Below, piece by piece: positions 36,068-46,264 of a DNA stretch of 64,000 nucleotides (position 1 is its first letter; each line of letters begins with the position of its first letter). Under the pieces are notes generated by a model. The model saw nothing but the letters and a program-made list of their open reading frames with translations, was not told the DNA's origin and did no database searches. The stretch lies in assembly GCA_946894095.1 (NCBI GenBank), contig OX335653.1:6887001-6951000 (forward strand), written 5' to 3'. The DNA comes from Incurvaria masculella (taxonomy: Eukaryota > Arthropoda > Insecta > Lepidoptera > Incurvariidae). The translations under genes and the position numbers were made by a program.

Positions 36068-36210
36068 GAATGTGATATGTATAATCAACCGTGAAGCAAA
36101 AGAAGTAATGGAAGAAAAGGCCCAGTAAAAATAACTACTTTACGAATATACTGCAAGGCTTGACCCGAACCAGCATAACATACCATTAGCGGGTATTGCG
36201 TATACCAATT
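36068..36210. mobile_element. Partial copy of the same foldback family
   Basis: GGAATGTGATATGTATAATC, then ATACTGCAAGGCTTGACCCG and CATAACATACCATTAGCG. The right arm is missing. The 35530-36067 stretch before it has a GC-rich patch at 35920-35990 and no supported gene. Confidence 0.65.
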
Positions 36211-36369
36211 TCGCCAACGGCTGTATACCCATAATTTGGAATTCTCCTACAGTCACTCCTTCCGTAATGAATGCCTCCTACTAACACAGTGTTTAAGATT
36301 GTACATACATACATTTATTTAACGCTTCATCTGCGTTGCGGGCATCGACTGCAAAGATTGAACATTCAA

Positions 36370-36550
36370 TATGTTTGTGCCATGCCATGTATACAATTTG
36401 ATGGTCGAAACTGCAATGTAAATTTTTATGTGTAGCTCATAATGGGAGGGTCCTGGCATGGCACCTTATTCCTTCGAGACTGCTGTGTGTTGGGCTAATA
36501 TCGTGACAGTGAGTGTGGTATCAGCTATCCGTATCCAGTACATACAAAAT
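36370..36550 (+). mobile_element. tRNA-derived SINE, 3' part
   Basis: GGGTCCTGGCATGGCACC, TGTTGGGCTAATATCGTGAC and GGTATCAGCTATCCGTATCC. Confidence 0.8.
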
Positions 36551-36649
36551 GTGAGTCAATTATGGGGCGGCCAAAAGTTGCCATTTAAAAATTAACACCG
36601 CTCGTGCGAAAATATTTCGAAAAAATTCTGGTAAAAGGCAAAAACAATC

Positions 36650-37000
36650 GCGCGTGAGATCACTGAGATCCGCGCATAATTTGTGCAAATTCGAGCTAGT
36701 CGCCCGGGCCCGCCCACCATATCGCCCGGTTGCGGCACATCACGTGCTACGAAAGTACGGGGCGGCGAGCGGCAGTCTTCCAGCTTCCCTCGGAGCTCGG
36801 GCCTGCCAGTAGCGCTCCGGCCGTCGGTCGAGCCACACGTGCACGGCTCCGCCTCCGAGACTGGCCCGCGAGATCGCATCCGTCAATGAGACCATGAGTC
36901 GTTCCGGAGAGTTTTGAACGGTGAAGACGCGTGGATATCGAGCGAGTGCCTGTGGTGATAGACCAGAAGTGAACTGTGGGAGCTGAAGAAGGGGTTCGAG
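36650..37000 (+). promoter_or_regulatory. CpG-rich promoter and 5' UTR candidate
   Basis: A ~300-bp island of high GC and frequent CpG in AT-rich surroundings, with no repeat-family match that I recognise. Two perfect CACGTG E-boxes lie at 36741-36746 and 36836-36841. Two tiny overlapping upstream ORFs (36886-36897 and 36894-36917, sharing ATGA) precede the main ATG and could damp translation. ORFs called across the island on both strands are in conflict with each other and look like by-products of base composition. No TATA box was clear. Confidence 0.5.
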
Positions 37001-37011
37001 ATGTTTTTAAG
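37001..37011 (+). CDS. Candidate first coding exon of a secreted protein (start codon plus 8 bases)
   Basis: ATG TTT TTA AG is followed by GTAAAA, an acceptable 5' splice site, with a purine at -3 of the ATG. The two leftover bases AG need one base from the next exon. The exon at 54370 starts with C, giving AGC (Ser) and then an uninterrupted signal-peptide frame. Evidence is phase match, splice sites and the sense of the joined reading. No transcript was available. An in-frame Met within the second exon is the alternative start. Confidence 0.5.
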
Positions 37012-37638
37012 GTAAAACTAGGCTGTTGTGGTTGAGATTTGTTTCTAAAGAACACATACAAAATATTGAGAATGTTTTTAACCATCAAAATATTAAATCG
37101 TCCCACGATCAAAACCCATCAATTGAAATGATCAAAGCCAACCTAATCTAACCGAATCCTGAGAACCAATACGAGAATATGGTATTCTTTATTGGCATAA
37201 AATAGGTGAAATCTTCCAACATTCGATTCAAATAACGTATAAGAAGAAACAAGGTATGTGTTTGCAAACGGTATCTTTATAATATGGGAGAGTGAAAACC
37301 TACTTTTTTAAAACCAATTGTAAGCACGGAACATTCAAACCAATATACCTTCATAAAACTCAAGTAAAAGTTCGAGGGCCAAACCATAACATTAATTATC
37401 AAATTATAACTTTCCGAAGATTTTTTAAACATACACTATGGCCTGAAACTTCAGAGATGGTTGCATAGTCTAGCATAGTTGCGTAGCACGCTCTACGAAG
37501 AATCGTAGCCCAAGCATCAACGATTGAAGGCTACGCCTCCGCTACGACAAATTAAATTGCAACAATCACTAAACATGTAATTAATTTTATTTTAAATTGT
37601 TTTAAATTAGCTGCGATACGCATCTCTGCATGTCTATT

Positions 37639-37840
37639 CCTGGCATTCAGTAATCAGGAATCAGGAATCCTGAGTCTAGAAAACTGCATTTATAGCGATT
37701 TTCAAAGCGACTTTTTTGACGGAGAAACCCTGATTGTTTAAAAAAACCATGCTCTGGAATATTTTCGTCCAGAAAATCGTTTTAAAACCGCTACAAAAGC
37801 AATTTTCTAGACTCAAGATTCCTGATTACTGAATGCCAGG
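37639..37840. mobile_element. Foldback MITE with ~40-bp outer arms
   Basis: CCTGGCATTCAGTAATCAGG ... GAGTCTAGAAAA on the left is inverted as TTTTCTAGACTCAAGATTCC ... CTGAATGCCAGG on the right. The left arm has a short internal duplication of AATCAGG. Confidence 0.88.
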
Positions 37841-38235
37841 AAACCTGCTACTGCTCCTGTTCGAAATATTATCAAAACTTTACTTTACTTTACTGCAGCC
37901 ATTTTACTTGAATAAATCATCGCAATGTTACCAGTGAAGAGTATAGAGAATGCCAATGAGCTCCTAGCTTTTTATCTTTGACACCCACTCATGCTTCTAA
38001 TTTATTGGACGTGCTGTGAAATAGATATGTGCTAACATATTGCAATGGACCTCTATCGAGCATCGGCATTTTCATTTCGTACTATGAAAGAAAACCCAGA
38101 CGCAAGAAAGACAATAAAATGCATGATGATGTTAAAATCAGTAGTCAGGTTTAGCCCAGTACAAGAATGTTCCACTCAGTTTCTCTTATCTCCGTCTCTA
38201 ACATCATAGTTTTTTATATAAATGGATATTTATGG

Positions 38236-38323
38236 AGTTCCCATGTGGTGTGTTGGGCTAATACCATGACAGAACTTGTGGTATTAGCCATCCATGTCCA
38301 GTCACATAAAAAAAAAAAAAACA
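38236..38323 (+). mobile_element. SINE 3' end, first half of a tail-to-tail pair
   Basis: TGTTGGGCTAATACCATGAC and TGGTATTAGCCATCCATGTC, then an A run of 13. Confidence 0.85.
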
Positions 38324-38545
38324 TGGATATTGCCACACTTACTTTCACGATATTATCCCAACACACCTCATGGCCAGGACATTCCTTATATTGCGCGGCT
38401 ACATTGAACTAGATCGTTAACTTGATATTTTTTATTGGTTCCTTAAAATTATTCGTTAAAACAATGTAACCTGTTACCCGGGCGGGATTAACCCTACCAC
38501 CTGAGTAAGTAAGTGTACTTACAGTTGTGCGTGAAATCCGATAGA
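38324..38545 (-). mobile_element. SINE, second half of a tail-to-tail pair
   Basis: ACGATATTATCCCAACACAC, CATTCCTTATATTGCGCGGC and ACCCGGGCGGGATTAACCC, in inverse orientation to its neighbour. Diverged in the middle. Confidence 0.8.
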
Positions 38546-38880
38546 CAAAAAAAACAACGACAAATCTCGCAACATTCATGGGAAGAAATTCAGTGGGACA
38601 ACTTTCTTCTTTTTAATTGCCAGAACACTGTCAAAAAAAGAATATTTCGTTTCTAGAACGAATATCCAATCATATTAATATTCAAACATATATTCCTAAT
38701 ATCAATTAAGCAATTTAAAGAAAGATGTTATCAACTAATTGGTATTTGCGAATACATAATTTATGCATAGCTTTTCTTTGTCTGCTCATTTGATGATCTG
38801 GCTTTATTAACAAATTTGCCAAAAAAGTTAACCAGTACAGTATTAATTATTTCTGTGTAACGGAAATTTTATGATAGTTG

Positions 38881-39387
38881 TCATGGAGATAAGCATTTAG
38901 TAACACGCAGAACACTAACATTTGGCCAAAGATCCTGATAATTGTAGTAGGTAAAGTTCTGTCTTATAAGAACTGCAGGACAAATCATTCGTATAATATA
39001 AGAATCGTAGAGTAAATTGTCAACATATATGGTACGGATTAGATTAGCACCTGTGTGACCCCTTGGACTCGATAGAGTGCAGTGCCATGCGTCTCTATGA
39101 CGATCCCGAGGTATCCTAACATTTAAAGACCTTCCAACCACGTATGGATGTATGCAGAGCGTCTCTCTAAATATTAGTAGGACACGGTTGCTCCAACAGT
39201 CGTCGTCTTTTCGGCTGAAGTTATTAGCCCACTGCCATTTGAGCTTAGCCACCCAGTGCCCAATATCGACTTCTTTGGTACGTCGGCGGATTGCCTCGTT
39301 ACGCACCATATATCGTAGCGATATTCCCAGCATGGCTCGCTCCATTGCTCGTTGGGCAGTTTTCAACCTTCGGACAACGACATTCTA
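38881..39387 (-). pseudogene. RTE-like reverse transcriptase C-terminal fragment
   Basis: The minus-strand frame from ~39366 reads TAQRAMERAMLGISLRYMV, RNEAIRRRTKEVDI and AKLKWQWANNFSRK. This is the conserved block just before the final 'GRPP' region in lepidopteran RTE-like proteins, as I recall it. After residue ~63 the similarity stops and the frame continues by chance to 38881. Confidence 0.75.
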
Positions 39388-41767
39388 CATCCACTGAAAT
39401 GCCCTTAAGAGCTACATAACGAATTCCTCCATCCCGCACTGAACGCGCAACAGACAGAGAATTCACCATTTGCTGTCAACATTTAGCTAATAAGAACCAA
39501 CCAATCCTGTAGATCCCTTATAACTTAACTTATTGAGCATGTCGGGTTTTCGCACCTTCGGTGAAAGTCTAAAAGACCATGGGCATCTTCGGCCATGGTC
39601 TCATCCAAAGCTCTCCCTTAATATCAAATTGTATGGTTCATGAACCGCCGAAAGTTTCAAAAGAATCGTGTTTGAAACAGTTTGTCCTTGTTTGTTTTCC
39701 TCGACCTGTCTTTTGACTGAAACAAATTATTGAAGAGCCATCATTAGGATCCTAGATTTTTTTATAATCATCGAGTAAATCCATGAATAAATCGGCTAAT
39801 GAAAAAAAAATTAACAACTTTAAATTTCCGATACAAAACCAGAATTCTGATATTCATAAATTGTGATTTTCCGCGGATTTAAATACAATTTCATCATAGA
39901 GAACTGGATGGAGAGAAAGATAATTGTTGAATGCCATTTCAATCATCCCTTTATGAAATGCGGTAGTACTATTCCGGTTTGCCCTAATACTTAAACAGAA
40001 AAAAGTCATACTGCTTCAAATGGGTTCAGATTATTTAGTACCAGTATTAGTAGATTGAGCACAATTACGAAGCGTTCGGAGTCCTCTTAGTTTCCAATCT
40101 ACAGTGGAATTTAGAAATGCTTACGAAAAAATTACAAAAACCCAAATATAATATGCATAACAATATGCAAATTCTAGCTAAAACGGATCCAATCTAGACT
40201 CTCGCATCCTCGAGAATTCGGCGAAAGAGTTCAGTAAACCCGCGATCGGCCACCGCCAGCCCATAAAAAAGCGAGAGTAGCCCACCAGGTCTGCAGCGGC
40301 GGCAGGCGGCGACAGCGACAGTATCTCGTGATCGGAAACCAGATCTTAGCTAACACTGATTACTTTATTTTAGACGCTCAACACAGATGAGAAGAATCGT
40401 ATTGATATTATTATTTGGCTAGCGACGTTTACATTTTTGGGATTATTTTAATTCATCTCGATCGATAAGGGGTAGGTTAAGTTTATTTGAAGACGATAGA
40501 ACGAGTCTAAATCAGGGCATCCAGAAATCGACCGCGCCCAGTGTTTTTCAACCTCGATGATGGTAAGCCGTTGCATCACAGCGCTGAGCTACCGAGGCTG
40601 AAAAATCATATATACAAGCTACACAGGGTTTGGTGCTTCAAGTTATATTACGTTTTGTTTTGAATTCAATTGGAATCTCAGTAGAGCAGCACCTGCTAAT
40701 AAGTGTTTTATATCAATTTAAGCCTATTAAAAGCCACCACAGTACGCTAATACATGCCATATGGCTTGCACGCACAACGACTCAATTAGAAGTTGACTAT
40801 TGAATCAACACGAAATCAATTTATTTCACAAGCGGCCAATCTGTCTCACGCAACAAGATAATGCAATAATTGATCAGAGCCGTGGCATGTGGGCATTGTG
40901 CTGACCTAATATGCGCATGCGTTAAATCATACTTAATCAGCTTATTGAGATTGTTGTACAGGGCTTAGCCACGGAGTAGCGCGGTTATAAATTGGTGTTT
41001 CTCGCCAAGTTTAATTGGGTTTAGGTTAAAAACACGGCCTAGTTACACAATAATGCAGGTTCATTATAAAAGGATATAACACTATAAATGAGGAGTAGAG
41101 TCCATTGATTGTATATACATGTATGCAGGAAAGGTGCAAAATCTTAAACTCAGACGTGTCTTCGAAACTGGTAATCAAACAAAAATATTAAGTAAATACT
41201 TACCTACAATACCGTCAGTGTATGTCTATCTTGAATACATTGATATGCTTAATATGTATGTCCAAAACATTTTATTGCCTCCGATAAAAGTGTGTAGGCT
41301 TTCTCTCGTCCAATATCATATCTGTTTATACTACTGGTTGTATTATTATAAGATTTTTTGTTTTTATGTTATAGAGGGAATGAAGTTAACCATAATTATT
41401 AAGTACAAACAAACCAACCAAAAACTGCTATGCAGTTTGGCAGAGCTTTGTTTTAAAATAATGTAATATAATTTCATATTTATTTACAACAAAAAAACAT
41501 TTTTTGTCAACGATATTACATAAACAGACCTCAACTTAAACCTACCAGATTCAACAAATAAGAGCATATCTTAACAATTTAAATATGCGACATAACCTTA
41601 AACTTTTAGAATGAAATATCTCGTTTGTCGTGAATAAATTATTCAATAACTTTCTAGCTGTTACTAAAGGTAAAACAACCGTTATATAAGTAATTGCTGA
41701 ACTTATCTTAAATAGCCGAAAACAGTAATTCAGTAGCTTCATAGGTAGTGAAATGTCATAGGTTTTG
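39388..41767. other. Non-coding region with a tRNA-like scrap
   Basis: 40555-40610 on the minus strand reads AGCCTCGGTAGCTCAGCGCTG, a box A-like SINE head. 39578-39603 can fold (GACCATGG and CCATGGTC). 41119-41466 is a 115-codon ORF, rich in Tyr, Leu and Ile, without a known domain; I do not call it a gene. Confidence 0.4.
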
Positions 41768-41970
41768 AACGGCTCGTAGCTTAATGGTAGCGCAAGAACT
41801 TGCCTTGCATCCCAGAGATCAGGATTCAAATCCCCGCCCCGTTCATGCCCCACTTTATTTCTCCTTCTGAGTTGGATAAGTTCATTTCGTCATAAATGCG
41901 AGCTTCTAACATTCCATGGTTAGGAATCCATGTTAAACTGTAGGTCCCGTTCCCCTACCGAGTGGTAGGG
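41768..41970 (+). mobile_element. tRNA-derived SINE, 5' part with good pol III boxes
   Basis: CGGCTCGTAGCTTAATGGTA (box A side) and GGATTCAAATCC (box B-like), followed by GAATCCATGTTAAACTGTAG. It stops inside the body. Another copy begins at 42028. Confidence 0.85.
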
Positions 41971-42027
41971 GTCAAAAATACCTGAGGTCTAGGCCCAAAC
42001 CCGCGCCATGTTTAAGCAGCTCTTTCT

Positions 42028-42327
42028 TTCGATAAGTTCATTTCGTCACGAATGCGAGCTGCTCCATGGTTCGGACTCCATATAAAACTTTAAGCCCCCT
42101 TCCCTACTAATAACGATAAAACCCGCCCGGGTTGGTACCATCGCACTGGAGTAAAATATTTTCGAAGCGGCAATTAAAAATTGTCCGTGTTTTCCATCCA
42201 TCCAGTAGCCGGGCTCATAAAGGGAACGCCCTGGCATGGTACCTAATTTCTTTAGGGATGCGTCGTGTTGAGCTAATATCATGACTATGGGTGTGGTATT
42301 AGCCATCCGTGTCCAGTTATTGAGACG
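42028..42327 (+). mobile_element. tRNA-derived SINE, body and tail
   Basis: TTCGTCACGAATGCGAGCTG, CCCGCCCGGGTTGGTACC and TGGTATTAGCCATCCGTGTC. It lies in the same direction as its left neighbour. Confidence 0.88.
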
Positions 42328-43331
42328 TGGCCCGTTCTCAGCATTTGTTTCGTCACTCGCTACCTTCATTAGAGTTCAACGCCGCTATGAGCTGAGGTGG
42401 TCATGTTTTTGAAGGAATAAAATTCACAAATAATCGCGTTCAAAATATAGTTTTTATCGGTAAGAAAAAAACATGAACTACCCTGTCGGTATTTTTCGTA
42501 TGGCAGTCATAAAGTATTCCCAAACTTTCATCTTTTAATTACCTGACAATGTGATCTTGAACTTTTCCGGGTCCTGCGAAAACCATACTGGCCAGTCAGG
42601 TTCGTTCACGTTTCATTTCGAGGACTTCAAAGTAAAAATAAATTCTCGGCATTCAACATATACCCTAATCTGGCTTTCACGTATTTGAAATTCCGGTTGA
42701 GACACATTTTCAAATGTAAGTAATTAGCGAAATGAAATGTGTGAGTCCACGTTCACTTTACTCGTTATGTTAAACATTCTAATTTTTTTTTACTTTGATG
42801 TCTTCCGTTGCGTTGCTCTGTTATCTCATCGGCGCAGCCAGGCATACTTATTTCTGAAAACATATAGACCATAACGGAAAAATCGGACTAGGCTATTTTA
42901 GATCCCACCCTGTCGGGTTGGTTACTATCGCATTACGAGTACCCAAGAAACATAGATAAACATAGAAACCCAAAAATCTACAATGTATCATAATTCGGGT
43001 CGAAATTTTCTGATTTTTGCTAATGTTCCAAAGAAAGGAAAAATCTTACTAGTTTTACCATCTGCACTCACAATGCCACCTCGGTAGAGCACCTCAGCAA
43101 GTACGTAGGTACGCGTACTTAGCTAAACTAGTTATCAACGGCAACTTTCATTGAAGCTCACTCGCGTGTATTCCTCAGGTCAGTACCAATACACTTGCAC
43201 AACTGTACGCTCCGCGACAGGTGGTTTGCGTAGACGTCCAGTACAGGCGTCCGAGCTTGTTAAGATGAGCCGGTTGCGTAACGCGCGTCGTGTCGCAACT
43301 GACTCGGTGACCGTTAATAGTCTTAAGCTCC

Positions 43332-43745
43332 TTTTTTATGCAACCTGACATGGATGGCTAATACCACACAACTACCGTTATGATATAAGCCCAATACACC
43401 ACATTCCCGAAGGAATTAGGTGCCATGCCAGGACCTTCCCTTTTATGAGCAAGGCTACATTGAACTGGATGGAAAACACGGACAATTTTTCTTTGCCGCT
43501 TCGACCATCTTTTATCCCATGTGATGGTACCAACCCGGGCGTGCTTAAACCCTACCAACTAGTAAGGGAAGGGGACCAACAGTTTTATATGAATTCCGAA
43601 CGCATTCGCACGAACTGCTCGCATTCGTGACGAAATGCACTTATCTAACTCAGAATGAGAAAGAAAGTGGTGCATGGCGAGGATTCGAACCCAGACCTCT
43701 GGTATGCTAGTCTAGTCCCCGCGCCACTAAGCTACGGGCTGCTCA
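43332..43745 (-). mobile_element. tRNA-derived SINE, full length
   Basis: ACATGGATGGCTAATACCAC is on the left, CGCTTCGACCATC in the middle, GAGGATTCGAACCCAGACC (box B in inverse) near the right, and GCGCCACTAAGCTACGGGC at the head. It is a nearly complete copy. Confidence 0.92.
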
Positions 43746-44380
43746 AGCTCTTTTTAGTGGTGCCACTGCTGTTGGTTCAGCGGCTTCCAGAGAAAGAGGT
43801 ACCGTTCTTCACCGAAATTGTCAGCCTAATTTTTAGTCGCTGCGGATGGACAATTGGGAAATATGAAAATACGTTTTATTTATTTTTATCGTTGGCATTA
43901 CATGCGTGAAATGAACCTGAGAAAAAATCCATCGACCTAATTGTCAGCATAAAATAAATCTCCTAAAGTGTAAAAAATATTAACCATTTTGTCATCTCAT
44001 CACCAGCTTTATTAGCAAGGCATCCATCACTTGATTACATCTAGTATTGAAAAGAAGTAAGCTGGGGTCTTTTTTTTAATTTTTTTTTTTTTGCTCAATA
44101 TGTCTACCTTAGATGTGTATAACACGAATCGTAATCAAACATTATTTTATTCATTCTAAACAATATATGAAGTCTCTAACATGTATTGTTATTATTGTTT
44201 TCTCCATAAATGATCAAATTAAATCTCCGGTAACTTATTTATAACTCACCTAACATATGAAATGTATTTAAGATCGTATCTATTAGGTTACATTCCATTC
44301 GTTTCTTATATAAACAAATATGAGGATGCTTCAATGTTTTTTTATTAATGAACAAAATTGTGATTTTCTTTAATTACGTG
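43746..44380. other. Non-coding stretch before the LINE
   Basis: AT-rich with poly-T at ~44070-44092. No gene and no recognised repeat. Confidence 0.4.
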
Positions 44381-44663
44381 AACACAATCATCCGGCCTAA
44401 TTTTAGAAATGAAGAAACACATCACAATAGGCTGGCAACACTGGCCCGTAAATACTTACATTCCAAGCTCTGTCAATAATTTATGTTTAAATTAAAAGGA
44501 TTACCGCAAACATAGTAACAAGGTGAAAATATTGTGGCCTAGCTCGTAAAATCATCGTAAATTGTGCAGTTAGTGCTGTGAAAGTATTTAAGTACTTGTA
44601 ATTCGTTCAAAAGAAACAGCAACGTTTTGGTGAATACCCTCATAAAAACTTTCAACGAAAATA

Positions 44664-46187
44664 ATGGTTGCATGTAATGCTTGTAAACAAACATTGACAG
44701 CGACGAGTGAAATTATAGCTTGCAAAAGGTGCAAAAGACAATTCCACCGGGAGTGCATTGCGCTGCCCGGTACGAGCACACGTAGTTCTGCTCGGAGCAA
44801 CTGGACGTGCCCGGACTGCGACATCTCAACAAAGAGGAACCGCAGAGACCTCACGCCCTCAGACGGGGGACACTCTATGTGTACCACACCTGTCAACCAA
44901 TCGACCGCGGAGGCCCCACCTGGAGACAGCGAGGATCTGCGAGCCGCGATCGCCGAGGCGACGGCTCGTTCGCCGATGAATTCATCGGCCGGTGCGGCCG
45001 CTGAGCTCGCGTCCTTCACCGCCGTGACGCGCGCATTCCGCGCCGAGTTCGAGTGCATCGGGCCGCAAATACGGGAACTCGGCCGCTCCCTGGAGATGGC
45101 ATACGCGCAGATAAATGATTTCCGCGCCCAGATCGCGGACCTATCTCGGCGTACCGCTGCTGTGGAACGTCTGGAGGCCGAGGTGACTTCGCTCAAAACC
45201 GAAGTATCCAGCCTCAGGTCGGCGATGGACGAGCGTGACCAGCAGCAACTCCTGAATAACGTCGAGCTAAGTGGAGTCAACGAGGAGTCGGGCGAGAACG
45301 TGCTACACGTCGTGAAACTAATTGGAAAGAAAATCGGTGTAACGGCGGACGATCGAGACATCGAGCAGATTGAACGTGCAGGACCGCGCCGTCTCAATGA
45401 CGACCGCCCGCGTCCCCTCGTTGTGCGCTTCACCAGACGTGCTGTGCGCGAGGAGTGGCTGAAGGCGGCCCGCGTGCGCCGCGGCCTGACCTCGGCGGAC
45501 ATCGGAGTAGGTGGACCGACGAGGAGAGTATTCGTCAATGAAAGCCTAACGCACAAAAACCGTTTGATATTTCGTGACGCGCGTGCGATGGCGAAGGAGC
45601 GCGGCTGCAGGTTCTTGTACGCCGCTCGGAGGGCTCCGCAGTGCTTCGCATTCGAAGCAAAGCAGACCTCGAACGAATGGGGCGGCCTGCCACTACCGAG
45701 GAGCACGGTGGCGACGGCGGCGGAGGCGAGGCGGCTCTCGCCACGCAGGGACCACAGCCGCCGAACCCTCGGTCTTCTGAAGCGGCCGAGTTCTAGACCG
45801 GAACCGCACACGTTCGTACGATCGTCACAACCACCAAGAATAACGCCAATTGGATCCTCGAAAACAGGTTCACCTTATTGGTACCATGTATCAGAATTAT
45901 TACTGCTATGGTTTCTAATACATTTATATAAAAACGTAACTTGTATGTGTAAAAAATATGTTTTCTGGTCACGTTCTTATTCGAAAACAGGTTCACCTTA
46001 TTGGTACCATGTATCAGAATTATTACTACTGCTATGGTTTCTAATACATTTATATAAAAACGTAACTTGTATGTGTAAAAAATATGTTTTCTGGTCACAT
46101 TCTTATTCGTTAGTAATAAATATAAACTATAAATATGCAAATAATAAAATCATACTTGTTGCGCTTAAAATGTATCAGATTTTATAA
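44664..46187 (+). CDS. CR1-like LINE ORF1: PHD finger, coiled coil and FP-C-like domain
   Basis: A 507-residue RNA-binding or chaperone protein of a non-LTR element. Residues 4-52 form a full C4HC3 PHD finger (C4, C7, C20, C23, H28, C31, C49, C52). Residues ~130-195 are a Glu/Leu/Arg coiled coil (VERLEAEVTSLKTEVSSLRS). Residues ~198-340 match the C-terminal domain shared by baculovirus FP25K-type proteins and many insect LINE ORF1s (NNVELSGVNEES, RPRPLVVRFTRR, WLKAARVRRGLT, VFVNESLTHKNR). The last ~110 residues are unusual: two in-frame copies of a 41-42-residue hydrophobic, Tyr/Leu-rich unit (KTGSPYWYHVSELLLL...), encoded by a tandem DNA duplication at 45858-46106. ORF2 begins 77 bp downstream. 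The long minus-strand ORF over this region reflects its GC-rich codons. Confidence 0.9.
   Translation: MVACNACKQTLTATSEIIACKRCKRQFHRECIALPGTSTRSSARSNWTCPDCDISTKRNRRDLTPSDGGHSMCTTPVNQSTAEAPPGDSEDLRAAIAEATARSPMNSSAGAAAELASFTAVTRAFRAEFECIGPQIRELGRSLEMAYAQINDFRAQIADLSRRTAAVERLEAEVTSLKTEVSSLRSAMDERDQQQLLNNVELSGVNEESGENVLHVVKLIGKKIGVTADDRDIEQIERAGPRRLNDDRPRPLVVRFTRRAVREEWLKAARVRRGLTSADIGVGGPTRRVFVNESLTHKNRLIFRDARAMAKERGCRFLYAARRAPQCFAFEAKQTSNEWGGLPLPRSTVATAAEARRLSPRRDHSRRTLGLLKRPSSRPEPHTFVRSSQPPRITPIGSSKTGSPYWYHVSELLLLWFLIHLYKNVTCMCKKYVFWSRSYSKTGSPYWYHVSELLLLLWFLIHLYKNVTCMCKKYVFWSHSYSLVININYKYANNKIILVALKMYQIL
45858..46106 (+). repeat. Tandem duplication, 123 + 126 bp, within ORF1
   Basis: TCGAAAACAGGTTCACCTTA begins units at 45858 and 45981. 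They differ by a 3-bp ACT insertion and a G/A change near the end. A third TCG at 46107 marks the exit. Confidence 0.97.
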
Positions 46188-46264
46188 AATTTCACTTTTC
46201 GCATCTCTGTTTATAGGCATAACATTACGTGACAACTGTATGGAGACACAATTATCTTTATCTT

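Noticed and set aside
36592..37112. Three overlapping 68-121-codon ORFs over the CpG island
   Set aside because: They lie on both strands in conflicting frames, as expected from few AT-rich stops in a CpG island. The short ATG-to-donor reading fits better.
41119..41466. 115-codon ORF
   Set aside because: AT-driven Tyr/Ile/Leu/Lys composition with no motif; it looks like chance.
41768..41840. Real tRNA gene
   Set aside because: The pol III boxes are good, but the sequence continues into the SINE body, lacks a matching 3' acceptor stem and belongs to a family of many diverged copies.
44588..45811. 407-codon minus-strand ORF
   Set aside because: It is the antisense of the LINE ORF1, kept open by GC-rich, Arg/Ser-type codons. 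It has no domain of its own.
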